Assembly: GCA_016342285.1 (NCBI GenBank)
Contig: JAEINQ010000013.1
Location: forward strand, 43,396 to 107,395
From: Desulfobacterales bacterium
GTDB lineage: Bacteria > Desulfobacterota > Desulfobacteria > Desulfobacterales > JAEINQ01
DNA length: 64,000 nt
Direction: 5' to 3'
Within the stretch, counting starts at the first letter, position 1, and every line of letters starts with the position of its first letter. This document shows positions 15,541-24,486 of the stretch, in pieces. Below the pieces are notes generated by a model. That model saw only the letters and a list, made by a program, of their open reading frames with translations. It did not search any database and was not told the origin of the DNA. The translations under genes and the position numbers were made by a program.

Positions 15541-17691
15541 TTAATCCTCCGGGGCGAGGATGATACGACAGTCGGCCACGGTAATACCGTTCCCCTTGGG
15601 GTGGACCAGCATGGGGTTGATGTCCAGTTCCATGATCTGCGGGTGCCGGGTTACCAGGTCCGATAGACCCACCATGGCCTTTTCCAGGGCCTCGATGTCG
15701 GTGGGCGGGGTGCCGCGGTAGCCTTGGAGGAGCTTGTACCCCTTAATTTCGCGGACCATACGCCTTGCCGAGTTGCGGGTGATCGGGGCCAGGCGGAACA
15801 GGACATCCTTGAAAATTTCCACGAAGATCCCGCCCAGGCCGAACATGAGCATCGGTCCGAAGATGGGGTAGCGGTTCATTCCCAGAATCGTTTCCACGCC
15901 GCCAGGGGCCATCTTTTGGACCAACACGCCGGTGATTTCGGCGTCGGGAGCAAAGGCGAGGGCGTTGGCAACGATCTCGTTGAAAGCGGTCCGAACGCCA
16001 TCGGTGGAAACCAGTCCGACCTGAACGCCACCGGCGTCGGATTTATGAATGATCTGGGGCGATACGATCTTCATGACCACGGGCAGTTCCATCTTTTCGG
16101 CGATGGCCGCGGCCTCGTCGGCGGTGGTGGCCAGGTGGGTGGGCAGGGTATTGAACCCGTAGCAATCCAGAAGCGCCAGGCCGTCGAGTTCACCCAGATA
16201 GGTCTTGCCGGCGGCCAGGCAGTCGGCGATAATTTCCGAGGCACGCGCGGTGTCGTGCGTCAGCTTGAAAGGGGCCAGGACCTGTCGGTTGAGCCATTTG
16301 GAATACCGGTAGAGGGCCCCGAAGGCCTTGGCGGCGTTTTCCGGAAACCGGTAGACGGGAACGCCGTGGGCCTGAAGGTATTTGACGCCGGCCGAGACAT
16401 CGATAATCCCCATGAAACAGCACAGAATCGGTTTGTGGGAGCCCCGGGCGATTCGGGTGATGGCTTCGGCCGTGCCCAGGGCGTTGGTCATGGACTGGGG
16501 CGTGAGGATCACCAGTGCCCCGTCCACCCCTTCGTCACGGATCACCGCGGCCAGGGCGTTTTCATAGCGGTCTTGGGAGGCGTCGCCGATGACGTCCACG
16601 GGGTTGTGCAGGTTGGCGGCCGACGGCAGGTGGCTGGCCAGGACTTCGATGGTCTCTTCGTGGAATTCCGCCAAACGCAGCCCGGAGCTGACCGTCATGT
16701 CGGTGGCCACGATGCCCGGACCGCCGGCATTGGTGACGATGGCCACCCGGTTGCCTTCGGGCACCTTACGGCGCATTTTGCCCAGGGCGCTTTCGTTTTT
16801 ATACGCGAAGGCGGTGGCGAAATCGAAGAGCTCGTCGATGGATTCCACCCGAATGATGCCGGACTGCTGGAAGATGGCGTCGTAGACCGCTTCGGTGCCG
16901 GCCAGGGCGCCGGTATGGGAAGCCGCGGCCAAAGCCCCGGCGCTGGTCCGGCCCGATTTGATGGCCAGGACCGGTTTGGGGTTGTCCCCGGAGGTGATCT
17001 CCTTGACGGCTTCAATGAACTCGAACCCCCGCCGGAGTTCTTCCAGGTAGATCATGATGACTTCGGTGTTCACGTCCTGGTGCAGGTATCGCAGCAGGTC
17101 GAGTTCGTCCACGTCGGCCTTGTTGCCGATGGAAATAAATTTGGAAAAGCCGAATTCCCGGTCCGCGGCGAAATCGAGGACGGCGGTGCATAGCGCCCCG
17201 CTCTGGGAGATGAAGGAGACGTTACCGGATTCGGGCATTCGGGCTGAAAAGCTGGCATTGAGGCGCACCTCGGGGTTGGGGTTGATCACCCCCAGGCAGT
17301 TGGGTCCCACCATCCGGACGCCGGCTTCACGGCACATGGCCACCATGCGGTCTTCGATGGCCCGGCCGGCTTCACCCACTTCCCGGAAACCGGCCGATAC
17401 GATGACCAGCCCCTTGACCTTTTTTTCAATGGCGGCCTCAACCGCGCTCAAAGCCGCCTTGGGCGGCAGAATGATCATGGCCAGATCCACCTCGTCGGGA
17501 ATGTCCTTCAGGGTGGGATAGGCCCGGACGCAAGCCACGGAGCGGGCCGAGGGGTTGACCGGATAGAGGGTGCCGGTATAGCCGCCTTTGAGGATGTTGA
17601 CAAAAATGTCGTGTCCGACCTTGCCGGGCGTGGTGGAGGCGCCCACCACAGCCAGGGACCGTGGTGAGAAGATGGCGTCGAGCCTGTCCAT
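15541..17691 (-). CDS. Acyl/acetyl-CoA synthetase (ADP-forming), fused alpha-beta
   Basis: A 716-residue protein. Residues 1-130 are the CoA-binding domain (SLAVVGASTTPGKVGHDI), followed by succinyl-CoA-ligase-like domains with GPNCLGVINP near 125 and the phosphohistidine loop SHTGALAGTEAVYDA near 260. From about 480 comes an ATP-grasp domain (PVVMKIVSPQIIHKSDAGGV). Family enzymes convert acyl-CoA, ADP and Pi to acid, ATP and CoA, gaining ATP in anaerobes; the acyl specificity cannot be read. AAAGGA stands 8 nt before ATG 17691. Leader repeat B4 precedes it. The dehydrogenase fusion at 7095 could feed it acyl-CoA, but the genes are not linked in one operon. Confidence 0.9.
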   Translation of the reverse strand: MDRLDAIFSPRSLAVVGASTTPGKVGHDIFVNILKGGYTGTLYPVNPSARSVACVRAYPTLKDIPDEVDLAMIILPPKAALSAVEAAIEKKVKGLVIVSAGFREVGEAGRAIEDRMVAMCREAGVRMVGPNCLGVINPNPEVRLNASFSARMPESGNVSFISQSGALCTAVLDFAADREFGFSKFISIGNKADVDELDLLRYLHQDVNTEVIMIYLEELRRGFEFIEAVKEITSGDNPKPVLAIKSGRTSAGALAAASHTGALAGTEAVYDAIFQQSGIIRVESIDELFDFATAFAYKNESALGKMRRKVPEGNRVAIVTNAGGPGIVATDMTVSSGLRLAEFHEETIEVLASHLPSAANLHNPVDVIGDASQDRYENALAAVIRDEGVDGALVILTPQSMTNALGTAEAITRIARGSHKPILCCFMGIIDVSAGVKYLQAHGVPVYRFPENAAKAFGALYRYSKWLNRQVLAPFKLTHDTARASEIIADCLAAGKTYLGELDGLALLDCYGFNTLPTHLATTADEAAAIAEKMELPVVMKIVSPQIIHKSDAGGVQVGLVSTDGVRTAFNEIVANALAFAPDAEITGVLVQKMAPGGVETILGMNRYPIFGPMLMFGLGGIFVEIFKDVLFRLAPITRNSARRMVREIKGYKLLQGYRGTPPTDIEALEKAMVGLSDLVTRHPQIMELDINPMLVHPKGNGITVADCRIILAPED

Positions 17692-17708
17692 GAGGTATTC
17701 CTTTCTAT

Positions 17709-17772
17709 TCGTAGTTGGAATCCACGTCCTGTGGGCGTGGACAGCGTCAGTTGGCTACGCCGAAAAGATTGC
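17709..17772 (-). repeat. Leader repeat family B, copy B4 (5' of the acyl-CoA synthetase gene)
   Basis: On the minus strand GGCGTAGCCAACTGACGCTG, then CCACGCCCACAGGACGTGG (5-bp stem, 9-nt loop) and ATTCCAACTACGAAT. It ends 25 nt before ATG 17691, directly in front of the ribosome-binding site. Just beyond, 17780-17840 holds CTAAAGT-type words related to the left end of repeat A. Confidence 0.72.
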
Positions 17773-17844
17773 AGAGAAGTGCCTAAAATGCACTAAAGTT
17801 CGAAATGCCTAAAGTTGTGGAGTCGCTTCGCTCCGGCTTTGTAG

Positions 17845-18735
17845 TTACGATATGGCAGAATTCCTTATTTCCAGTATTTTCTGATAAACGATTTTTCGGC
17901 CCAGTCCGTGTCGTGCGGCCAGGGTTCGGGCCAGTTCCGACGGCCGGGTGTCCCCTTTGGCCAGGGCTTGGCGGATGTCGTCGGCCAGTTCAGGTGGATC
18001 CGGGTCAATATCCGTCTCCTCGGCGCCGGCAACCAGCAGGGTGCATTCTCCCCGCACGGTTTCGCGGGCGGCCAGGGCCGCCTCGATCGCAGAGAGTCGA
18101 CTGCGGATGAACTCCTCGTGCAGCTTGGTCATCTCTCTTCCCAGCACGGCCCGGCGATCTCCAAAGATCTCCCGTATTTCTCTCACCAGAGCGACGATCC
18201 GTCGGGGGGATTCATAAAAGACCAGGGTCCGGGTGCTTTGGGCCAAATCGGTCAGTTGCCGGCGGCGGGCCCCCTTTTTTTTGGCGGGAAACCCGATAAA
18301 GGCAAAGCTGTCCGTCGGAAGGCCCGAGACGCTGATCGCCGTGACAGCCGCCGACACACCGGGAATGGGGATGACCGGTATCCCTTTTTCAACGGCTGCG
18401 GTCACCAGTCGAAAACCGGGATCGGAGACCGACGGCGTGCCGGCGTCAGAGACCAGGGCGATGGATGTTCCGCCGGTCAGTTTGTCCAGCAGTTCCGGCG
18501 TCCGTCCCGCCTCATTGTGCTCCTGAAAAGAGATCAGCCGGACGGATATGCCATGCATGGTCATCAGTTTGGCCGTGTGCCGGGTGTCTTCAGCAGCCAC
18601 CAGGTCCACCGAACCGAGGGTTTTGAGAGCCCGAAGGGTGATGTCGTCCCGGTTGCCGATGGGCGTGGCCACCACGTAGAGGGTCCCGGGCCGGGCAGGT
18701 GCGTTTTTTTCAGTAGGCGGTGAGTTCAAAGGCAT
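17845..18735 (-). CDS. rsmI: 16S rRNA (cytidine1402-2'-O)-methyltransferase
   Basis: About 296 residues from ATG 18735. The tetrapyrrole-methylase fold motifs are present: TLYVVATPIGNRDDITLRAL at the N-terminus, AAEDTRHTAKL, VSDAGTPSVSDPGFRLV, the RsmI-specific GFPAKKKGARRRQL and VFYESPRRIVALV. It methylates the ribose of C1402 in the decoding centre. It is the last gene of the translation cluster and overlaps the end of yraN by 26 nt, an arrangement consistent with coupling. A longer frame from 18792 is possible but reads back through yraN. Confidence 0.92.
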   Translation of the reverse strand: MPLNSPPTEKNAPARPGTLYVVATPIGNRDDITLRALKTLGSVDLVAAEDTRHTAKLMTMHGISVRLISFQEHNEAGRTPELLDKLTGGTSIALVSDAGTPSVSDPGFRLVTAAVEKGIPVIPIPGVSAAVTAISVSGLPTDSFAFIGFPAKKKGARRRQLTDLAQSTRTLVFYESPRRIVALVREIREIFGDRRAVLGREMTKLHEEFIRSRLSAIEAALAARETVRGECTLLVAGAEETDIDPDPPELADDIRQALAKGDTRPSELARTLAARHGLGRKIVYQKILEIRNSAIS

Positions 18736-19081
18736 TTTGAATAACCTCGATTTGCGGCGGGTCCATGGTGGCATCGACGGTGACCACGTCAAACCGCGCG
18801 CGGGTGTTCATTTGGCCGGTTTGTTTTAAATAGACCAGGGCGACCAGAGAGAGGCGGCGCTGTTTTTTTGCCGTTACCCATGTTTTGGCCGAACCGAAGC
18901 GCTGAGTACGCCGGGTCTTGACTTCGACAAAGACCAGGGTGTTGTGGTCCCGAGCGACCAGATCGATTTCTCCCATGGGATTGCGGTAGTTGCGTTGGAG
19001 AATTCGGTACCCCTGGACCTGGAGATACCCGGCGGCGGCAGATTCGCCGGTGTTGCCCAGTTGCTGGCGGTCTTGGGTCAT
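18710..19081 (-). CDS. yraN: YraN/UPF0102 family endonuclease-like protein
   Basis: A 123-residue protein with the complete UPF0102 pattern: GESAAAGYLQVQGYRILQRN, GEIDLVARD, VFVEVKTRR and a C-terminal RFDVV. The D...EVK signature is that of the Holliday-junction-resolvase / restriction-endonuclease fold, but the biological role of the family is not established. It sits between rnhB and rsmI, its common neighbourhood in bacteria. Confidence 0.9.
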   Translation of the reverse strand: MTQDRQQLGNTGESAAAGYLQVQGYRILQRNYRNPMGEIDLVARDHNTLVFVEVKTRRTQRFGSAKTWVTAKKQRRLSLVALVYLKQTGQMNTRARFDVVTVDATMDPPQIEVIQNAFELTAY

Positions 19082-19138
19082 GGGGATTGCCTTTTTCGTA
19101 TTCGCAGTTGCACGCAGGGTCCTTTGGGCCGGGAAACA

Positions 19139-19756
19139 CTATACTCCTGCCAAAAACTCCCGGACGCCCCTGAAAGTGCGCCGGTGAATGGGACAGACAC
19201 CGTGGGCGGCAATGGCGGCTTTGTGGGCTTTGGTGGGATAACCCATATGCCGGTCAAAGCCGAATTCCGGATATTCTTCGTGATACCGTCGCATGAGGTG
19301 GTCGCGGGTCTCCTTGGCCACAATCGATGCGGCGGCGATGGAAATGCTTCGAGAATCCCCTTTGGGGATCGTTTCCTGGGGCAGGGGCGATGCAATGGGG
19401 AAGATGCCGTCGATGAGCAGACAGTCGGCAGGCGGGCAAAGGTTTCCGACGGCCATGGCCATGGCCAGCAGGGCGGCCTTTAAGATGTTGGTCCGTTCGA
19501 TTTCTTCAGGATCGACGATGCCGATGCCGACGCTGATCGCCTCCCGGTAGATGATCTCAAGCAGGGTGTCCCGTTTTTTCGGCGTCAGCTTCTTGGAATC
19601 GTCGATGCCGTCGATGGTCAGGTCCGGGGGGAAAATGACCGCAGCGGCAACCACCGGACCCGCCAGGGGACCCCGGCCGGCCTCGTCGATGCCGGCGATG
19701 GCGGCAAACCCTTTTTCACGGGCTTTGTTTTCAAAACGGCGCAGGTTGGGTGTCAT
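19139..19756 (-). CDS. rnhB: Ribonuclease HII
   Basis: 205 residues from ATG 19756, which has AGGGAGG 8 nt before it; the longer 19828 frame is unlikely. Catalytic motifs GIDEAGRGPLAGPVVAAA (Asp, Glu), DSKKLTPKKR and the later Asp in CLLIDGIFP are visible, with SIAAASIVAKETRD typical of type 2 RNase H. It removes RNA from RNA-DNA hybrids and single ribonucleotides in DNA. The 263-nt gap to rplS contains a small hairpin (CTCACCCCATGGTGAG, 19939-19954) and no gene. Confidence 0.93.
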   Translation of the reverse strand: MTPNLRRFENKAREKGFAAIAGIDEAGRGPLAGPVVAAAVIFPPDLTIDGIDDSKKLTPKKRDTLLEIIYREAISVGIGIVDPEEIERTNILKAALLAMAMAVGNLCPPADCLLIDGIFPIASPLPQETIPKGDSRSISIAAASIVAKETRDHLMRRYHEEYPEFGFDRHMGYPTKAHKAAIAAHGVCPIHRRTFRGVREFLAGV

Positions 19757-20019
19757 GACGCTGCCCTCCCTGTTGGGTTCGGCCGATCTGTCGCTGCCCG
19801 TGTGTCGGCGTGGCGCCGTTGGGGGCACAACAATCCTCCCCCCGCCTCGTTTATCCGCGAGCCTTAAGCCATTCGGCCATGACAGGGCATTGAAAAACAG
19901 GATGGGCTCAGGAAGGCAAATTCCGGAGCAGCAAAGACCTCACCCCATGGTGAGATGGTCCTGCCGGTCCGAAATGGAACACCCTGTGGCCAATCGCAAT
20001 GCGGTTTTTCAGCCACCTG

Positions 20020-20367
20020 CTAGTTGAACCGTCGCTCCCGGATTCTTGCGGCTTTTCCCCGAAGCTTGCGCAGGTAGTAAATCTTGGCCCGGCGCACGCG
20101 GCCGCGGGTGACCAACTCAATGTGGTCAATGACCGGCGAGTGAAGGGGAAATATTCGTTCAACCCCAACGCCGTAAGAGACCTTGCGGACCGTAAAGGTG
20201 GCGTTGGTGGTGCCCCTGCGTTTGCTGATCACGATCCCCTGAAAGGCCTGAATCCGCTCTTTTTCACCCTCTTTGATCTTGACGTGGACCTTGACCGTAT
20301 CGCCTGCGGCAAATTCCGGGTGATCCAGCCGCATCATTTCCATTTCAAGTCGTTTCATCTTCTGCAT
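20020..20367 (-). CDS. rplS: 50S ribosomal protein L19
   Basis: 115 residues starting [12 protein letters not shown]. The family pattern is clear: [70 protein letters not shown]. It lies at the 30S-50S interface. GGGAG stands before ATG 20367; the longer frame to 20520 overlaps the SPOUT gene and is not needed. It follows the trmD-SPOUT pair by 107 nt. Confidence 0.95.
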   Translation of the reverse strand: MQKMKRLEMEMMRLDHPEFAAGDTVKVHVKIKEGEKERIQAFQGIVISKRRGTTNATFTVRKVSYGVGVERIFPLHSPVIDHIELVTRGRVRRAKIYYLRKLRGKAARIRERRFN

Positions 20368-20474
20368 AATGGCTCCCGATTGTTCGTCTTTTCTGTATCT
20401 TTTTAAGGTTATGACAAATGGGTTGCTTCGGGCCGTATCGACGCCGTGGCGCGGCCCAAGCGTGGCAATCCGTG

Positions 20475-21047
20475 TCAGGGCGTCCCCAGCAGCCTGTCCA
20501 GCATGATGGCTGCTGCGCAACGGACCGAGAGGTGGTTGTAATCCGTCCCGCCCTGAATCGGTTCCAAAACGTAATCGGCCGTTGTGATCAATGTCTCGCT
20601 CAGACCCCAGGCAGTACCCAAGACCAGCAGATGGGGTTTGCCTGCAGCCAGTTTTTCCCTGAAGCTGGCAAAGCTGATCCGTGCCGGCCCCGGTCTGGCA
20701 CAGGTGACCACCACGTTGGGCGTAAGGCCCGTCTCCTGCCGAATATCTTCAACGGCCCCCTGAATGTCGTCGCAGATGCCAATCAATGCCAGGGCCTCGC
20801 GCCGGGCCGGGTTTGTTTTGCCTCCGACGCCGCAGACCCAGTGATCGACGATCCGCTTGATCAGCCGCTGCTGGTCCTCCAGAGGGGTGATCACATAGAA
20901 CCGCCTCAGGCCGTAAGTTCTGGCCGCCCTGGCGATATCGTGCAGATCCAGATTGGTAACGGCCGAGGCAATGGTATCGCCGTTCTTATTAACGACCGGA
21001 TAATGGGTCAGCGCGATGTTCAGACTGGGCGCAAATAATGCGTTCAA
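20475..21047 (-). CDS. SPOUT-superfamily RNA methyltransferase (trmD-linked)
   Basis: A 190-residue protein of the trmD-linked SPOUT family (COG4752-like). The C-terminal knot region reads [16 protein letters not shown] and [20 protein letters not shown], with the N-terminal [37 protein letters not shown]. It should methylate RNA, but the target is not known. Its start lies 59 nt inside the end of trmD. In many bacteria this place between trmD and rplS is empty, so it is a lineage-typical extra. Confidence 0.82.
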   Translation of the reverse strand: MNALFAPSLNIALTHYPVVNKNGDTIASAVTNLDLHDIARAARTYGLRRFYVITPLEDQQRLIKRIVDHWVCGVGGKTNPARREALALIGICDDIQGAVEDIRQETGLTPNVVVTCARPGPARISFASFREKLAAGKPHLLVLGTAWGLSETLITTADYVLEPIQGGTDYNHLSVRCAAAIMLDRLLGTP

Positions 21048-21774
21048 GGTCCTGGCACCAGTTTTTCAGGATCTCCGTTTCCCTTGGGGTCAGGGGCCTT
21101 TGTTCCAGTAAGTCCTGACGTTTGAGAAAAGTGCGGATCAGCGATGTTTCAAGCCTCCAGTCTTCGATTTCCTTGTGGTTCCCGGAAAGCAGCACATCGG
21201 GAACCGGTTCATCGGCAAAGGTCCTGGGCCGCGTATAATGGGCATGCTCCAGCAGGCCGGTGGAAAAGGAATCCAGGTCGGCCGAATCCTCCCCGCCCAG
21301 GGAGCCGGGGATGAGCCGGGTGACGGCGTCCACCACGACCATGGCTGCCAGTTCTCCGCCGGTGAGCACATAGTCACCGATGGAGATCTCAAGGTCGATG
21401 TGGTCCTGACAGATCCGTTCGTCGACCCCCTCGTAGCGTCCGCAGACCAGGATCAGCCCGCTCTCGGTTGCCAGGGCCTCGGCCGTGGGCTGGTCGAAGG
21501 GCCGGCCCTGGGGCGAAAGCAGCACAACCCGCGATTCGGGCTGCCGGCTTCGGGCCGCTACGATGGCTGCGGCCAGGGGCTCGGGCTTCATGACCATCCC
21601 GCACCCGCCGCCGTAAGGCCGATCATCGGTAACCCGATGGCGGCCTTGGGCGTAGTCACGAATGTTGATGGTAGCGGCCGTGATCAGATCGCTGGAAACG
21701 GCCCGGCGAACGATGCCGTGGTTCCAGAACGATTCGAACATTTCCGGGAAAATCGTCAGGACCGCGAAATTCAT
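20989..21774 (-). CDS. trmD: tRNA (guanine37-N1)-methyltransferase
   Basis: A 261-residue SPOUT enzyme. [21 protein letters not shown] at the N-terminus, [13 protein letters not shown], the trefoil-knot segment [20 protein letters not shown] and the C-terminal [18 protein letters not shown] are diagnostic. It methylates G37 of tRNAs reading CNN and CGG codons to prevent frameshifting. The C-terminus overlaps the start of the next gene by 59 nt, which is long for this position. It follows rimM by 23 nt in the classical order rpsP-khpA-rimM-trmD. Confidence 0.95.
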   Translation of the reverse strand: MNFAVLTIFPEMFESFWNHGIVRRAVSSDLITAATINIRDYAQGRHRVTDDRPYGGGCGMVMKPEPLAAAIVAARSRQPESRVVLLSPQGRPFDQPTAEALATESGLILVCGRYEGVDERICQDHIDLEISIGDYVLTGGELAAMVVVDAVTRLIPGSLGGEDSADLDSFSTGLLEHAHYTRPRTFADEPVPDVLLSGNHKEIEDWRLETSLIRTFLKRQDLLEQRPLTPRETEILKNWCQDLERIICAQSEHRADPLSGR

Positions 21775-21797
21775 GGCGTTTTCACTTTTGCTCCCCG

Positions 21798-22307
21798 TTA
21801 CAGCCCTTCGGGTAGGTCCACGCGCATGGTTTTCGTTTCCAGATCGACCTCCAGCACCACCGATGCCAGTGCCGGTATCAAGGTTTCCCGCTCGCCGTCG
21901 TTCACCACGTATACGTCGTTGCCCCCCGTGGGGATGATGGAGACGATGTTTCCGATACAGGCCCCGTCCGTGGTATGCACGGTCAGGCCGATCAAGTCTG
22001 TCCAGTAATAGGTCCCCGGCTCCAATTCAGGAAACGCACAACGATCCGCCAGCAGCTCCGCTCCGACCAATGCCTCGGCTTGGCTACGGGTGGTGACTCC
22101 CGCGAGTCCCATCAGAAGGTTCTGCTTGTGGGGGCTTGACCAGTCCAGGATATAGGTGTGAACGTCGCCATTGGGGGTCTTGAGCCGAACCCGCCCGTCC
22201 TGGGCCAATGTACTGTCGGGTCCGGAAAAAAAGTGGGCCTTAACCGCGCCCTCGGTGCCGTGGGCACCAACAATTTTTCCGACGGTCAGAACGTTATTTT
22301 CTCCCAT
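21798..22307 (-). CDS. rimM: Ribosome maturation factor RimM
   Basis: A 169-residue protein with the N-terminal [25 protein letters not shown]-like barrel and the PRC-type C-terminal domain ([45 protein letters not shown]). It helps assemble the 30S head with S19. It starts 5 nt after khpA ends. Confidence 0.94.
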   Translation of the reverse strand: MGENNVLTVGKIVGAHGTEGAVKAHFFSGPDSTLAQDGRVRLKTPNGDVHTYILDWSSPHKQNLLMGLAGVTTRSQAEALVGAELLADRCAFPELEPGTYYWTDLIGLTVHTTDGACIGNIVSIIPTGGNDVYVVNDGERETLIPALASVVLEVDLETKTMRVDLPEGL

Positions 22308-22312
22308 GAAAG

Positions 22313-22543
22313 CTATTCGATGATCTCCAGAACGGTCCGTTTTTTAATCTTTGCCGATGCCGCACTGAGAATGGTGCGCATGGCCCGCGCCGTTCGTCCC
22401 TGCTTGCCGATGACTTTCCCCAGATCCTCTTTGGCCACTTTAAGCTCCAGTACAGAGGTCTGGTTTCCTAAGACCTCCGAGACTTCGACTTGGTCAGGAT
22501 TGTCAACCAGTGCCTGTGCGATGTATCTGATCAGCTCTTTCAT
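22313..22543 (-). CDS. khpA: KH-domain RNA-binding protein KhpA
   Basis: A 76-residue protein with a single type II KH fold; the GxxG loop is GKQG in [19 protein letters not shown]. It is preceded by an AAAGGAGG ribosome-binding site. Homologues (KhpA/YlqC) pair with KhpB/Jag to bind RNA. It sits in its standard position between rpsP and rimM. Confidence 0.93.
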   Translation of the reverse strand: MKELIRYIAQALVDNPDQVEVSEVLGNQTSVLELKVAKEDLGKVIGKQGRTARAMRTILSAASAKIKKRTVLEIIE

Positions 22544-22611
22544 AGCGCCGCCTCCTTTGGTGGAAGTTGAGCGTGGGGAGCCTTATTGAACAGGGGCCGG
22601 GGGAGCCCTGA

Positions 22612-22869
22612 TTATTGAGCTTGGGTCGCCAATAACCCTTCTTTTTTAAACAGACTGCGTACGGTATCCGTGGGGGCGGCACCTTGTCCCATCCAGTAAG
22701 CGATGCGCTCTTTCTTAAGGGTCACTTCCGCCGGGTCCTGGACCGGGTTATAGGTGCCAACCGTTTCGAGGAACCTGCCGTCCCGAGGGCTATCGGAATC
22801 TGCGATAACGATTCGGTAAAAAGGTTTCTTTTTTGCGCCGTGTCTGGCCAATCTAATCTTAACTGCCAT
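22612..22869 (-). CDS. rpsP: 30S ribosomal protein S16
   Basis: An 85-residue protein: [41 protein letters not shown] and [21 protein letters not shown] are all family signatures. GGGAG lies before the start. It follows ffh by only 12 nt. Confidence 0.96.
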   Translation of the reverse strand: MAVKIRLARHGAKKKPFYRIVIADSDSPRDGRFLETVGTYNPVQDPAEVTLKKERIAYWMGQGAAPTDTVRSLFKKEGLLATQAQ

Positions 22870-22881
22870 GTTCGTCTCCCG

Positions 22882-24213
22882 TTAGAAGGGCAACATGCCG
22901 CGGCCCATTCCGCGCATGCCGCCTTTATTTATTTTTTTCATTATTTTCATAACCTGGGTGTAATTTTTAAGCAACTTATTTATATCCTGTACACTGGTCC
23001 CGCTCCCCTTGGCAATCCTTTTCCGCCGGCTGCCGTTGATGATGGCATGGTTGCGGCGTTCCTTGGCTGTCATGGAATTGATGATGGCCTCGACGCGGAC
23101 GAGTTCCCGGTCGTCCACATCAAGGTTTTTCATCTGCTTGGAATTGCCCATTCCCGGTATCATCTTGATGATGTCGGTTAGCGATCCCATCTTGCGGACC
23201 TGAACGAGCTGGTCCCGAAAATCTTCCAGCGTGAACTGGCTCTTGCGCAGCTTCTTTTCAAGCTCCGCCGCCTTTTTCTCGTCCACCATGGACTGGGCTT
23301 TTTCGATGAGCGTGAGCACATCGCCCATCCCCAGGATGGTGGAGGCCATGCGGTCCGGGTGAAACGGCTCCAAGTCGCTGAGCTTTTCCCCGACACCGAC
23401 GAATTTAATGGGTTTGCCCGTCACCGACCGTATGGACAGGGCCGCGCCGCCTCGTGCATCGCCGTCGACCTTGGTGAGCACCACGCCGCTCAGGTCCACG
23501 CGTTCGTCAAAGGACTTGGCGATATTGACGGCGTCCTGGCCGGTCATGGCGTCGGCCACCAGAAGGATCTCCGCCGGTTTCACCGCGTCACGAATACGCC
23601 CCAGTTCCGCCATGAGTGATTCGTCCACATGGAGCCGGCCCGCGGTATCGATGACCACCGTGTCGCAGGCTGCCTGGTGGGCTGCCACCCGTGCCCGGGT
23701 GCAGATGTCCACTGGGTCCATCTCCGGTGTGGAATCGAAAACCGGTACTGACAACTGGCTGCCCAGTTTCTTGAGCTGGTCGATGGCCGCCGGTCGGTAG
23801 ACGTCTGCCGGTACCAGGTAGGGCTTCCGCCCCTCCTTGCGCAGGTAGACGGCGAGCTTGCCCGCTGTGGTGGTCTTGCCAGATCCCTGAAGGCCGACCA
23901 GCATCACCGATACCGGCGCCGGACCGGAAAGATCCAGTGCCTGGTGCCGGGTGCCCATGAGAACGGTCAACTCATCGTTGACGATCTTGACGACCTGCTG
24001 GCCGGGGGTCAGGCTGGCCAGGACCTCCTGGCCCAAGGCCCGCCCCTTGATATCGGCAATGAGCTTCTTGACGACCTGGAAATGCACATCGGCCTCCAGA
24101 AGGGCCATGCGCACTTCCTTGAGACCGTCCTCAATGTTCTTTTCCGTCAGCTTTCCGTGCCCTTTGAGCTTTCGGAAAACACTGTCCAGCTTGTCACTCA
24201 AGTTATCGAACAT
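22882..24213 (-). CDS. ffh: Signal recognition particle protein Ffh
   Basis: 443 residues from ATG 24213 (MFDNLSDKLDSVFRKLKG); the 24246 frame adds an unlikely head. The NG domain has G1 GLQGSGKTTTAGKLA, G3 DTAGRLHVD, G4 TKVDGDARGG, followed by the M domain with MIPGMGNS and the RNA-binding SRRKRIAKGSGTSVQDINKLL, ending in a glycine-methionine-rich tail. It targets nascent membrane proteins with the 4.5S RNA and FtsY. It leads the translation operon. Confidence 0.96.
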   Translation of the reverse strand: MFDNLSDKLDSVFRKLKGHGKLTEKNIEDGLKEVRMALLEADVHFQVVKKLIADIKGRALGQEVLASLTPGQQVVKIVNDELTVLMGTRHQALDLSGPAPVSVMLVGLQGSGKTTTAGKLAVYLRKEGRKPYLVPADVYRPAAIDQLKKLGSQLSVPVFDSTPEMDPVDICTRARVAAHQAACDTVVIDTAGRLHVDESLMAELGRIRDAVKPAEILLVADAMTGQDAVNIAKSFDERVDLSGVVLTKVDGDARGGAALSIRSVTGKPIKFVGVGEKLSDLEPFHPDRMASTILGMGDVLTLIEKAQSMVDEKKAAELEKKLRKSQFTLEDFRDQLVQVRKMGSLTDIIKMIPGMGNSKQMKNLDVDDRELVRVEAIINSMTAKERRNHAIINGSRRKRIAKGSGTSVQDINKLLKNYTQVMKIMKKINKGGMRGMGRGMLPF

Positions 24214-24287
24214 GGTGGCACCGATTCGCCAGGTTACGAAAAACATTGAAATTAGCGTTATACAAATGATAAGTCAAGCGAAAATCA

Positions 24288-24352
24288 ATCCGCAGACGGA
24301 ATCCCAATCATTTGGGCATGGTCAGAGTCAATTGACTCTGCCGAGACATCTG
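24288..24352 (-). repeat. Leader repeat family B, copy B5 (5' of ffh)
   Basis: On the minus strand CTCGGCAGAGTCAATTGACT, CTGACCATGCCCAAATG, then GGGATTCCGTCTGCGGATTG. It is 75-80 nt before the ffh start, farther than in B1-B4, and it contains the perfect palindrome AGAGTCAATTGACTCT. It abuts repeat A2 directly. Confidence 0.62.
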
Positions 24353-24360
24353 TGTTGTAA

Positions 24361-24475
24361 GTGACTAAAGTGAACTTTAGTCACTCCACACTGATATGGG
24401 GGGCGATAACCCAGCCCCATACGGGGGCAACCCAAAGCCAGGTCCTGCGGGCCAGATTCTTTACTTAAAAAGTAT
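24361..24475 (+). repeat. Intergenic repeat family A, copy A2
   Basis: It begins with 10-nt perfect arms GTGACTAAAG / CTTTAGTCAC (24361-24384), then TCCACACTGATATGGGG, CCCAGCCCCATACGGGGG (hairpin) and AGGTCCTGCGGGCC, ending in TTCTTTACTT 12 nt before rlmN. It lies between the divergent ffh and rlmN genes. Confidence 0.72.
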
Positions 24476-24486
24476 GGACACAGACC

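Noticed and set aside
15724..17193. 489-codon open frame antisense to the acyl-CoA synthetase gene
   Set aside because: It is a shadow of the GC-rich coding frame opposite; composition is low-complexity Gly/Asp/His and no family pattern is seen.
20368..20520. N-terminal extension of ribosomal protein L19
   Set aside because: The added 51 residues overlap the SPOUT gene, lack family similarity, and a good ribosome-binding site precedes ATG 20367.
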